NCBI RefSeq assembly: GCF_025061645.1
Contig: NZ_JANYMP010000027.1
Coordinates: 65,549-129,548, forward strand
Reading direction: 5' to 3'
DNA from: Umezawaea endophytica
GTDB lineage: Bacteria; Actinomycetota; Actinomycetes; Mycobacteriales; Pseudonocardiaceae
Length of the DNA: 64,000 nucleotides
In this document: piece by piece, positions 8,522-16,257 of the stretch
Layout: each line of letters opens with the position of its first letter
Position numbering within the stretch: the stretch's first letter is position 1
Notes under the pieces: generated by a model
The model's database searches: none
Seen by the model: only the letters and a program-made list of their open reading frames with translations
Told to the model about the DNA's origin: nothing
Program-made: the position numbers and the translations under genes

Positions 8522-9715
8522 TCAGGCGTGGGCGAGGGTGATGGCGGGGAGCGGCCGGGTGGTCTCGGCGACCTGGGTGAGCTTCGCGGTCAACGGTGCC
8601 AGCAGACGCGAGGTGATGGCCTTGTCGACCAGCCGACGCAGGGACAGGCCCAGCCGTGTCCGCGGGTAGGCGAACGGCACGATCCAGCGCGGCAGGTTCT
8701 GGACGTCGTCGACCAGCGGGCGCATCCACTCCTCGTAGGCGGCGAACGCGGCGTCGGTGTCAGCGGTGTCGGACAGGCAGGCGGCGAGGACGTACCCGCT
8801 GACCAGCGCGAGCGAGGCGCCACCGCCGCCCATCGGGGTCACGCACCAGGCCGCGTCCCCGGCCACGCACACGCGGCCGCGGCGCCAGGTGGGCATGCGG
8901 ATCTGGGTGAGCTGGTCGACGTAGAGGTCGTCCGTGGTGGCGAAGGCGTCGAGGATGCGCGGGGTCTCCCAGCCGACGTCGGCGTAGCGCTCGCGGAGTC
9001 GGGCCAGCACGTCGGCCCGGTCCAGTCGACTCAGGTCTTCGCCCCCGGCGTAGGCCAGGATGGCGCGTGTGGTGCCGTGGTTGTCGGGGCGGAGGTGCAC
9101 CTGCCGCCCGCCGACCGTGGTGTGCCAACGCCACCGGTCGTCGTCGTGCGCCGTGCGCGGAACCGTGCCGAACACCATCGCGACGCCGAGGTCACGGCGC
9201 TCGACCGCGGCACCGAAGACCCGATCGCGGGTGGCGGACCGGACGCCTTCGGCGATGACCAGCAGGTCGGCGTGCCGTGTTCGCCCCGAGGTCGTGACCA
9301 CGGTGACACCGCCGGCGTCCTGCTCGACGGTGTCGATGGGATCGCCGTAGACGATCTTCACGCCCGCGGGCAGCCGCTCCAGGATCGCGGCGGCGAGGTC
9401 ACCGCGCAGGATCTCCAGCTCGGCCGTCGCGCCGTTCGGCCCGTCCGACGGCAGCTCCGCGAGCACCCTTCCCGCCGCGTCGACGAAGACCGTGCCGGTT
9501 TCCGTGGTGTTGCGCGCCCGCACCGCGTCGGTCAGCCCCATCCGGTCGAGCACGTCACGGGCCACGCCCCGCACGTCGACGTTCTGCCCGCCGTCGCGGA
9601 ACGCGGGCGCGCGTTCCAGCACCGTGACCTCCCAGCCCGTCCGGCGCAGCCAGAACGCGGCCGACAGTCCGGCGATGCTCGCCCCGGAGATCACCGCGTG
9701 TCGTGTGGTCGTCAT
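8522..9715 (-). CDS. FAD-dependent monooxygenase
   Basis: 397-residue class A flavin monooxygenase, complete. GASIAGLSAAFWLRRTG is the GxGxxG-type FAD loop with the first glycine changed (GASIAG, common in this clade), LVIAEGVRSATRD is a variant DG motif, and GRVCVAGDAAWCVTP is the GD motif. ATG 9715 follows GAGGAGCAGGG. Divergent from a MarR regulator, 63 bp between starts, an arrangement typical of drug-inactivating or detoxifying monooxygenases induced by their substrate. Substrate not predictable. Confidence 0.9.
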   Translation of the reverse strand: MTTTRHAVISGASIAGLSAAFWLRRTGWEVTVLERAPAFRDGGQNVDVRGVARDVLDRMGLTDAVRARNTTETGTVFVDAAGRVLAELPSDGPNGATAELEILRGDLAAAILERLPAGVKIVYGDPIDTVEQDAGGVTVVTTSGRTRHADLLVIAEGVRSATRDRVFGAAVERRDLGVAMVFGTVPRTAHDDDRWRWHTTVGGRQVHLRPDNHGTTRAILAYAGGEDLSRLDRADVLARLRERYADVGWETPRILDAFATTDDLYVDQLTQIRMPTWRRGRVCVAGDAAWCVTPMGGGGASLALVSGYVLAACLSDTADTDAAFAAYEEWMRPLVDDVQNLPRWIVPFAYPRTRLGLSLRRLVDKAITSRLLAPLTAKLTQVAETTRPLPAITLAHA

Positions 9716-9734
9716 CCCTGCTCCTCAGCGTCAC

Positions 9735-9761
9735 CTTCATGCTTTACAGTGAAGCTACTTC
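9735..9761. promoter_or_regulatory. Candidate MarR operator
   Basis: In the 63-bp divergent region, CTTCA (9735-9739) and TGAAG (9750-9754) form an inverted repeat with ten bases between, and GAAG-CTA-CTTC (9751-9761) overlaps it. The -10-like TTTACAGT lies inside. The overlap is consistent with MarR repression of both the monooxygenase and itself; binding is inferred. Confidence 0.4.
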
Positions 9762-9778
9762 CTGGTGAAGGAGCTTGC

Positions 9779-10312
9779 ATGACGACGACCGACCCGTTCC
9801 CGACGGACTGGACGCCCCAGCAGGTCGAGGTGATGCACCGCCTGCGGGACTGGGCGGTCGGCTTCGCCGAGCTGAACCAGCACCTGGCCACCTGGATGCG
9901 CCTGCCCGGCTCCGACGCCAACGCCCTGGGTCAGATCATCTGGGCCGACGAGGCGAACGCACCGCTGTCACCGGCTCAACTCTCCCGCCGGATCGGCATG
10001 ACCTCCGGCGCGACCACCGTGTTGCTCAACCGCCTCGAGACCGCCGGTCACATCCGCCGCAGCCGCGAGCACGCCGATCGCCGACGGGTCACCCTGCGAC
10101 CGGTCCCCGCGGCACGGGAACGCGCCCACGAGTTCCTCGCCCTCGCCGGCACCGAGATCGCCGCGACCCTGCGCGCCGCCGACCCCCACGAGTTGGCCAC
10201 CGTCATCTCCTTCCTCAGCAAGATCGCCGGAGCCGCCACCGAGGCCACTGACCGCCTTGCCTCGCATCGCCAGGAGTTGCAGCGTCAGGCGGTTTCGGTC
10301 CGCGCCCGGTAG
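9779..10312 (+). CDS. MarR family transcriptional regulator
   Basis: 177-residue winged-helix regulator: recognition region SPAQLSRRIGMTSGATTVLLNRLETAGHIRR and the wing HADRRRVTLRPV, the MarR pattern. GAAGGAG lies upstream of ATG 9779. Divergent from the FAD monooxygenase at 8522, which it most likely controls. Its 3' end overlaps the convergent CGNR gene by 28 bp. Confidence 0.9.
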   Translation: MTTTDPFPTDWTPQQVEVMHRLRDWAVGFAELNQHLATWMRLPGSDANALGQIIWADEANAPLSPAQLSRRIGMTSGATTVLLNRLETAGHIRRSREHADRRRVTLRPVPAARERAHEFLALAGTEIAATLRAADPHELATVISFLSKIAGAATEATDRLASHRQELQRQAVSVRAR

Positions 10313-10890
10313 GCCCGGATCTTGGCCCGGTTCCCGCAGCGTTCCATCGAGCACCAGCGGCGGTTGCCCGACCGTGAGGTGTCGAGGAAGAGCAGGTGGC
10401 AGTCGCTCGCGGAACATTCGCGGACACGACCGGACCGCCCGCCCGCGATGAGTTCGATGGCGTCGCGGGCGACGGCGCCGAGGAGTTGCTTGCCGGTGAC
10501 CGGCGGAGCCCAGACGAGCTGCCGCGTTTCCGGGTCGATGCGCGGCCTGGGGGTGGCCGCGGTCGCGTTGTTCAGCAGGGTGAGGTCGTCGTCCGACGGG
10601 GGTTCGCCGTGCGCGACGGCGGGGGCGACGCGGTAGAGCGCGTTCCGGAGTTCCTTGAGCGCGGTGAACTCGGCAGGCCGGAGTTGGATGTCGCCGATGG
10701 CCAGAGGAGCGGTCAGCGCCAGCCGGGAACCGGTGAACCACTCGGCGAGGTCTGCCGGGATGTGCGCGATCTCGTAGCGCTCGTACGGACCTGGTCCGCC
10801 GGTCAGCAGGAGTTCGAGGCTGAGGCTGCCGGGGTCGAACCGGTACCGATCGCCCTCGGCGCTGACGAGCAGCCTTGTTCCCGGAGTCAT
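10285..10890 (-). CDS. CGNR zinc finger / ABATE-domain regulator
   Basis: 201 residues. The N-terminal ABATE domain ends in a C-terminal CGNR zinc finger (RECSASDCHLLFLD then RRWCSMERCGNRAK), with the four cysteines expected to bind zinc. This actinobacterial family is regarded as putative stress-responsive transcriptional regulators. A minus-strand TATAGT (10902-10897) ends six bases before ATG 10890, so the mRNA is probably leaderless. It is divergent from an SRPBCC protein gene and shares two operator-like repeats with it. Confidence 0.88.
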   Translation of the reverse strand: MTPGTRLLVSAEGDRYRFDPGSLSLELLLTGGPGPYERYEIAHIPADLAEWFTGSRLALTAPLAIGDIQLRPAEFTALKELRNALYRVAPAVAHGEPPSDDDLTLLNNATAATPRPRIDPETRQLVWAPPVTGKQLLGAVARDAIELIAGGRSGRVRECSASDCHLLFLDTSRSGNRRWCSMERCGNRAKIRAYRARTETA

Positions 10891-10892
10891 GT

Positions 10893-10931
10893 AACCACTA
10901 TAGTCGGTTCATGAAACCAGCTAAGGCGGTT
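10893..10931. promoter_or_regulatory. Two tandem AACC-N8-CGGTT operators, 22 bp apart
   Basis: AACCACTATAGTCGGTT (10893-10909) and AACCAGCTAAGGCGGTT (10915-10931). Both are AACC-N9-GGTT inverted repeats, offset by exactly 22 bp, so they face the same side of the helix. The first contains overlapping -10 elements for both directions (TATAGT on plus at 10899-10904, on minus at 10902-10897); the second covers the start of the plus transcript. A shared repressor of the CGNR and SRPBCC genes, possibly the CGNR protein, is the simplest reading. Confidence 0.65.
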
Positions 10932-10948
10932 ACAGCGGGAGCGTCGAC

Positions 10949-11347
10949 GTGATCGGGAAGACCAAGGACGCGGGCTGGGAGATCGGCGTGTCCAAGACGG
11001 TGCCGTACCCGCTGGAGCACGTCTGGGACTACCTCTCCGGCCCTGGTTTGGCGGTATGGCTGGGCGACGTGCGCTTGGAGCCGGAGAAGGGCGCGCCGTA
11101 CGAGACGGCCGAAGGCACCGTCGGTGAGATCCGCGGCTACCACGAGCAGGAGAAGATCCGCCTCACCTGGCGACCGAAGGACTGGGACCACGACAGCACC
11201 GTCCAAGTAGGACTTCGGCGTGCGGGTCCGGGCAAGACGGTCGTGGTCTTCCACCAGGAACGGCTCACCGGCCCGGACGAGCGGGTCACGCAACGCGAAC
11301 ACTGGCGCGCCGTGATGAAGGCCGTCGTCGTCGGGCTCGGCGGCTGA
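10949..11347 (+). CDS. SRPBCC (AHSA1/START-like) domain protein
   Basis: 132-residue single-domain protein with the SRPBCC helix-grip pattern: VSKTVPYPLEHVWDYLSGP at the N-terminus, then IRLTWRPKDW and a C-terminal HWRAVMKAVV helix. Such proteins bind hydrophobic ligands in a deep cavity. GTG 10949 with GCGGGAG upstream. Divergent from the CGNR regulator and preceded by two putative operators, so likely induced when that regulator responds. No catalytic role can be claimed. Confidence 0.85.
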   Translation: MIGKTKDAGWEIGVSKTVPYPLEHVWDYLSGPGLAVWLGDVRLEPEKGAPYETAEGTVGEIRGYHEQEKIRLTWRPKDWDHDSTVQVGLRRAGPGKTVVVFHQERLTGPDERVTQREHWRAVMKAVVVGLGG

Positions 11348-11414
11348 TCAGCCGCACCCGCATGACACCGACTATGGACTCTGCCATACTCCTTATTCGA
11401 GGGAGTGTGGAGCG

Positions 11415-11993
11415 ATGGCGGACCAGGGCAGGCAGGGCACCAAGCAGCGGATGCTGGACAGCGCCGTGCTGCTGCTGCGGGAGCGCGGCGCCGCAGGCGT
11501 GACGGTCGACGCGGTGCTGGCGCACAGCGGGGCGCCGCGGGGTTCGGTCTACCACCACTTCCCCGGAGGCAGGAACGAGATCGTCCTCGGCGCGGTCCGC
11601 CAGGCCGGGGATTTCATCACCGCCATGGTCGACGGCTCGGCGTCCGGGGGTGATGTCCAGCAGACGCTCGACCGTCTGGTGCTCTTCTGGAAGCGGGCGC
11701 TGACCAAGACCGACTACCGGGCGGGGTGCCCGGTCGCGGCCATGGCGTCGGACAGCCGCGACGTCATCCCCGACGCGGGCGAGGTGGTGCGCGAGATCTT
11801 CGCCCGATGGCACGCGAGCCTCACCGATGTCCTGTGCACCAGCGGTTTCGCGACACCGCGCGCGCACCGGCTGGCGACGTTGGTCGTCTCCGCCATCGAA
11901 GGAGCGGTCATCCTCTGCCGCGCTAGCCGCGACCTGCGCCCGCTCGACGACGTGCTGGTCGAGATGAAGTCCCTGCTGGAGCGACGAGACTAG
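11415..11993 (+). CDS. TetR family regulator (LmrA/YxaF-like)
   Basis: 192 residues. HTH at about 20-58 (VTVDAVLAHSGAPRGSVYHHFPGGR) and the C-terminal core DYRAGCPVAAMASD, characteristic of the LmrA/YxaF group. ATG 11415 follows GTGTGGAG. The stop is 12 bases before the molybdopterin oxidoreductase start on the same strand, so regulator and enzyme form an operon. ACTCC (11388-11392) and GGAGT (11402-11406) make a weak inverted repeat before the gene that could be an autoregulatory site. Confidence 0.88.
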   Translation: MADQGRQGTKQRMLDSAVLLLRERGAAGVTVDAVLAHSGAPRGSVYHHFPGGRNEIVLGAVRQAGDFITAMVDGSASGGDVQQTLDRLVLFWKRALTKTDYRAGCPVAAMASDSRDVIPDAGEVVREIFARWHASLTDVLCTSGFATPRAHRLATLVVSAIEGAVILCRASRDLRPLDDVLVEMKSLLERRD

Positions 11994-12005
11994 GAGCCCG
12001 ACCTC

Positions 12006-14246
12006 ATGTGGAAGCCCAGCGCCTGCATCCTCTGCGAGTGCAACTGCGGGATCGAGATCCTGGTCGGCGAGGACGGCCGGTCGTTCGACAAGATCCGCGG
12101 CGACAAGCTCCACCCCGCGTCGGCGGGCTACACCTGCAACAAGGCGCTGCGCCTCGACCTGCACCAGAACGGGAACACCGGCCGGATCACGCGCCCGTTG
12201 CGGCGACGGCCCGACGGCACCTTCGAAGAGGTCGACTGGGACACCGCCATCAGCGGGATCGCCAGCCGTCTCGGCGAGGTCCGCGACGCCTTCGGCGGGA
12301 AGACGATCTTCTACTACGGTGGCGGCGGCCAGGGCAACCACCTCGGTGGCGCGTACTCGCCCGCCAGCATGGCCGCGTTCGGCGGCCGTTACCGCTCGTC
12401 CGCGCTCGCCCAGGAGAAGACCGGCGAGTTCTGGGTCAACGCCCGCATGACCGGCACCATGATCCGCGCGGACTTCGAGCACTGCGAGGTCGCGCTGTTC
12501 ATCGGCAAGAACCCCTACCAGTCCCACGGCTTCCCGCGCGCCCGCTCGGTGCTCAAGGACATCGCCAAGGACCCGGCCCGGTCGATGGTCGTGATCGACC
12601 CCGTGCGGACCGAGACGGCGGAACTGGCCGACTTCCACCTCCAGGTCCGGCCCGGTACCGACCTCTACCTGGTGACCGCGCTGGCCGCCGTGCTCGTGCA
12701 GGAGGAGCTGATCGCCGCGGACTGGCTCGCCGAGCACGCGGACGGCCTCGACGCCGTCACCGACGTCCTGCGGCGCGTACCCGTCAGCGACTACTGTGCC
12801 GTCGCCGATGTCGACGAGGCGTTGGTGCGCTCGGTCGCCGCCCGGATCGCCGAGGCGGACTCCGTCGCCGTGTTCGAGGACCTCGGGGTCCAGATGAACC
12901 GCGACTCCACGCTGGTGAGCTACGTCGAGAAGCTGGTCTGGTTGCTCACCGGCAACTTCGGCAAACGGGGCACCCAGTACGTGCCCTCCAGCCTGGTGCC
13001 GATCGGCCGTGACCGCGGGTATGCCGACGGCAAGGGCCCGCGCAGCCCGGTCGCGGGCGCGCGGATCATCAGCGGCCTCGTCCCGTGCAACGTGATCGCC
13101 GAGGAGATCCTGACCGACCACCCGGCCCGCTACCGGGCGATGGTGGTCGAGAGCGCCAACCCCGCGCACTCCCTGGCCGACTCGGCCCGGATGCGCGAGG
13201 CGCTCGCCGCGCTGGAGCTCGTGGTCGTGATCGACGTCGCGATGACCGAGACCGCGCGCCTGGCCGACTACGTGCTGCCCGCGCCGACGCAGTTCGAGAA
13301 GTTCGAGGCCACCTTCTTCAACTTCGACTTCCCGCGCAACGTCTTCCACCTGCGACACCCCGTCGTGCCCGCACCGGAGGGCGTGCTGCCCGAACCGGAG
13401 ATCCACGCCCGGCTCGTCGAGGCCGCCGGTGTGCTCACCGAGCAGGACTACGCGCCGCTGCGGGCTGCCGCGGCGGCAGGGCGCGCCGAGTTCGCGCAGG
13501 CGTTCCTCCCGATCCTCGCGGATCCGGTGAAACGGCGGTTCGCGTCCGTCCTGCTGTACCGCACGCTGGGGCCGACGCTGCCCCACGACGCCTCCGCGGC
13601 CGCTGTGCTGTGGATGGCCGCGCACGAGTGCGCCCGCAAGAACCCGGCGGGCGTCGAGAAGGCGGGCTACGGGTCCGGTTTCGGTGCGGGGGAACGGCTT
13701 TTCGACGCGATCGTCCACGGCTCGCACGGGGTGGAGATCACCCACGACGAGGACGACGCGTCGTGGCAGCGCCTGCCCGGCGAGCGGATCAACCTCGACG
13801 TGCCGGAGTTGCTCGCCGCGGTGGCCGCGTTGCGCGACCGCGCTGTCCCGCAACAGGATCCGGACTGGCCGTTCGTGCTGTCCGCGGGCGAACGGCGTGC
13901 CTTCACGGCCAATACGATCATGCGCGACCCCAGTTGGCGACGGCGCGACCCCGACGGCCGCCTGCGCATCAGCGCCACCGACGCGACGCGGCTGGGTGTC
14001 ACGACCGGCGACCGGGTCAGGCTCACGACCCGACGGGGAAACGCGGACGTGTCCGTGGACGTCACGGAATCCATGCGGTCGGGCCACATCTCGCTGCCCA
14101 ACGGATTCGGGCTCACCGTGCAGGAGCGCACGGGCGTCGCTCCGAACGAGCTCACCGCCGCCGAGGACCGCGACGAGTGGGCGGGCACGCCGTGGCACAA
14201 GCACGTACCGGCCCGACTCGAACCACTGGGAGCGGACCACGGGTGA
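12006..14246 (+). CDS. Molybdopterin-dependent oxidoreductase
   Basis: 746-residue enzyme of the formate dehydrogenase/nitrate reductase superfamily. An N-terminal 4Fe-4S site is visible: C7-x2-C10-x3-C14 and C44. The molybdopterin-guanine-dinucleotide domains follow (FYYGGGGQGNHLGG, FIGKNPYQSHG, VIDPVRTETAELAD, then VVESANPAHS), and the C-terminal MGD-binding barrel is present (RISATDATRLGVTTGDRV to LPNGFGL). No Tat signal, so cytoplasmic. The Mo-ligand residue cannot be fixed by eye. Second gene of an operon with the TetR at 11415; no partner subunit is adjacent. Confidence 0.9.
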   Translation: MWKPSACILCECNCGIEILVGEDGRSFDKIRGDKLHPASAGYTCNKALRLDLHQNGNTGRITRPLRRRPDGTFEEVDWDTAISGIASRLGEVRDAFGGKTIFYYGGGGQGNHLGGAYSPASMAAFGGRYRSSALAQEKTGEFWVNARMTGTMIRADFEHCEVALFIGKNPYQSHGFPRARSVLKDIAKDPARSMVVIDPVRTETAELADFHLQVRPGTDLYLVTALAAVLVQEELIAADWLAEHADGLDAVTDVLRRVPVSDYCAVADVDEALVRSVAARIAEADSVAVFEDLGVQMNRDSTLVSYVEKLVWLLTGNFGKRGTQYVPSSLVPIGRDRGYADGKGPRSPVAGARIISGLVPCNVIAEEILTDHPARYRAMVVESANPAHSLADSARMREALAALELVVVIDVAMTETARLADYVLPAPTQFEKFEATFFNFDFPRNVFHLRHPVVPAPEGVLPEPEIHARLVEAAGVLTEQDYAPLRAAAAAGRAEFAQAFLPILADPVKRRFASVLLYRTLGPTLPHDASAAAVLWMAAHECARKNPAGVEKAGYGSGFGAGERLFDAIVHGSHGVEITHDEDDASWQRLPGERINLDVPELLAAVAALRDRAVPQQDPDWPFVLSAGERRAFTANTIMRDPSWRRRDPDGRLRISATDATRLGVTTGDRVRLTTRRGNADVSVDVTESMRSGHISLPNGFGLTVQERTGVAPNELTAAEDRDEWAGTPWHKHVPARLEPLGADHG

Positions 14247-14327
14247 CGAGTTCGGCACGCAGCTCCCCCTCGGCTGTGGGAACGGCAGGGGTGCGTCGTT
14301 CACGGGTGAGTCTCTTGACGATGTCGA

Positions 14328-15338
14328 CTAGCGGGCAGCCAGCTCGGTGCCCTCGAAGACGTGGGCGACCAGTTCCGGGGAGTACGCCTGCACGAACCCG
14401 CTGTCCAGGTACTGGCGAATGCGGAAGACCCTGCCGTCCCGCAGCAGGCACACCTTCGCCTGACGCGTCGTGAAGGGGATGTCCGGGCGCAGGCGGGAAG
14501 TGCCGTGCAACTCCTCCTCGACCACGACCCGGTTGTTCTCGGCCGTCACCGCCCTGACGGTGCGCGTGAGCGTGCCCTCGAAGGCGGCTGTGGCCCGACC
14601 CGCCGCCGCGGTCAGCCGATCACGGCCCCTGATTCCCTTGCCCAGCAAGGGCGAGACGGCGATGTCGACCTCGTTGTTGAAGAACACGTCCTCGTGCAGG
14701 TACTCGGCCATCGACTCGTCACCCCAGCTACCGCTGAGCGCCAACGCGATCTCCTTGTTCGCCGCCAACCACCCGACGTCCCGCGTGATCGCGTCGGATT
14801 CGAGGCGCACCTCCGGCCCCGAGAGGCACCAGTCGCTGCTCCACGCGGAGTGCGCGGGCGGCACGTCGCCGTCGTCGAGCTTCGCCTGGTGCATGAACTC
14901 GGCGATCGGTCCGGCGTGGACGTTCAGGTACGCGGAGTCGCAGTACTCCCGCATCCGGACGACCTCGCCCCGACTCAGCTCGAAGACCTTGACGACGTGG
15001 AAGTTGTGCTCGACGTCCAGGTCGAACACGGTGCGCCCGGCGTGCACCAGGTATTCGGCGATGACGCGGTCGCCCTCGGCGGTGATGCTCTTGATAGCGC
15101 GGGTGTTGCCGTCCGGGTAGACGTGCAGCAGCGCCTTGCCCGCCCGGCGCATCTCGGAACGCGCGTCGTGCTGCCGGGCCTCGCGCTGCTCGGCGCTCTC
15201 CTTGCGGATGGGAGAGGTCTCGTAGTCCACCATGTGCCCCTCGAACGACGACTCGTCGGCGAAGCAGCGGTAGGTGGTTTCGCGGGTGAGGTCGTCGAGG
15301 ACCACGCGGACGATCTTCTTGTTGGTTTCGAGGTTCAC
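14328..15338 (-). CDS. Tandem SnoaL-like (NTF2-fold) protein
   Basis: 336 residues in two similar halves, each with the cone-like NTF2/SnoaL signature. The first half has FHVVKVFELSRGEVVRMREYCDSAY and the second TRQAKVCLLRDGRVFRIRQYLDSGF. Single-domain SnoaL proteins are about 140 residues, so this is a duplication or fusion. Members act as polyketide cyclases, dehydratases or hydrolases; no catalytic set can be assigned. GTG 15338 follows AGGAGAAA. It is divergent from the TetR at 15456 and transcribed from the operator-bearing promoter at 15375-15439. Confidence 0.78.
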   Translation of the reverse strand: MNLETNKKIVRVVLDDLTRETTYRCFADESSFEGHMVDYETSPIRKESAEQREARQHDARSEMRRAGKALLHVYPDGNTRAIKSITAEGDRVIAEYLVHAGRTVFDLDVEHNFHVVKVFELSRGEVVRMREYCDSAYLNVHAGPIAEFMHQAKLDDGDVPPAHSAWSSDWCLSGPEVRLESDAITRDVGWLAANKEIALALSGSWGDESMAEYLHEDVFFNNEVDIAVSPLLGKGIRGRDRLTAAAGRATAAFEGTLTRTVRAVTAENNRVVVEEELHGTSRLRPDIPFTTRQAKVCLLRDGRVFRIRQYLDSGFVQAYSPELVAHVFEGTELAAR

Positions 15339-15374
15339 GGGTCGTTTCTCCTGTCCATCCTTCGGACCCATATA

Positions 15375-15439
15375 AGATGTGATCACACTTCTTATTTTTC
15401 CGACCGTACACCGCCGACGTAAGATGCACAAACACATCT
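15375..15439 (-). promoter_or_regulatory. Promoter with two TetR operators (SnoaL gene)
   Basis: Read on the minus strand: operator 1 covers the -35 (15439-15422, AGATGTGTTTGTGCATCT), -35 TTGTGC (15431-15426), 17-bp spacer, -10 TACGGT (15408-15403), and operator 2 ten bases downstream (15392-15375, AGAAGTGTGATCACATCT). The operators are 47 bp apart. The same order, spacings and a shared GTACGGTCG block occur before the lipoprotein gene (16135-16199). The intervening TetR is the obvious ligand. Confidence 0.8.
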
Positions 15440-15455
15440 CATCGGGGGTAGCCGG

Positions 15456-16052
15456 ATGCACCGCAGGCGAGGAAAAGACCTCGAAGAGGCCCTGCTCGGT
15501 GCGGCGTGGGCCGAGCTGAAAGAGCGCGGCTACGCCGGTTTCACCCTGGAGGCGGTCGCGAAACGAGCCGGGACGAGCACTCCGGTGATCTACCGCCGCT
15601 GGGCCAACAAGGCACTCATGGTCGAAGCCGCCATCGCCCACGAGAACACCGAGCGCGTCACCGAGACGCCCAACACCGGAACCCTGCGCGGCGACCTCGT
15701 CGCCATGATGCGGGCGGCCAACGACTCCCGGATCGACCTCCTCGTCGTCACCGCGGTACTCCTGGGCGGCTACTTCGAGGACATGGGCACGAACCCGGAG
15801 CAACTGCGCGAACAGATCGTCGGCGATCGCCGTTCAGCGGCCGAGGCCATCGTCCAGCGAGCCGTCGACCGCGGCGAAGTGGACGCCGCCACCCTGCGAC
15901 CACACCTGATCTCCCTGCCCTTCGACCTCTTCCGCCACGAGGTCCTGATGACGCTGAAACCCGTGCCCGAACAGGTCATCAGCCGGATCGTGGACGACAT
16001 CACCCTGCCCCTCCTGACGGGGCGGACGCGCGCCGACGGCAGGAGCGCCTGA
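15456..16052 (+). CDS. TetR family transcriptional regulator
   Basis: 198-residue TetR repressor with HTH at about 15-55 (ERGYAGFTLEAVAKRAGTSTPVIYRRWANK) and a TetR_C_16/AcrR-like C-terminal half. ATG 15456 follows GGGGGTAG. It sits between a divergent SnoaL-like gene and a downstream ABM lipoprotein gene, both behind nearly identical paired operators AGAWGTG-N4-CACWTCT. This indicates a small local regulon, with autoregulation possible because its own promoter must overlap 15375-15439. Confidence 0.9.
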   Translation: MHRRRGKDLEEALLGAAWAELKERGYAGFTLEAVAKRAGTSTPVIYRRWANKALMVEAAIAHENTERVTETPNTGTLRGDLVAMMRAANDSRIDLLVVTAVLLGGYFEDMGTNPEQLREQIVGDRRSAAEAIVQRAVDRGEVDAATLRPHLISLPFDLFRHEVLMTLKPVPEQVISRIVDDITLPLLTGRTRADGRSA

Positions 16053-16134
16053 GCGGGACGTCGCGGCACGCCGACCAACCCGTTGACCTGGACCGGATCG
16101 ACGGCTGCTCCCTGCACCCTGCCGCCATCAAATT

Positions 16135-16199
16135 AGATGTGTTTGCACATCTTGTCGCATCTGGGTACGGTCGAGCCCGTAAGAAGCGCGAACACTTCT
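16135..16199 (+). promoter_or_regulatory. Promoter with two TetR operators (lipoprotein gene)
   Basis: Operator 1 AGATGTGTTTGCACATCT (16135-16152; perfect 7-bp arms) covers the -35 TTGCAC (16143-16148). A 17-bp spacer leads to -10 TACGGT (16166-16171), and operator 2 AGAAGCGCGAACACTTCT (16182-16199) begins ten bases later over the expected transcript start. Operators are 47 bp apart, as in the inverted copy at 15375-15439. This predicts tight repression by the TetR at 15456. Confidence 0.8.
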
Positions 16200-16257
16200 T
16201 ATGTCGACCGGGCATCCGACGACCCGGCCCGATGCCGAGCCATGAACAGGTGAAGAC

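Noticed and set aside
11286..14303. 1005-codon minus-strand open frame
   Set aside because: Antisense of the molybdopterin oxidoreductase gene; the sequence is arginine/glycine/valine-rich with no domain, an effect of high GC at third codon positions.
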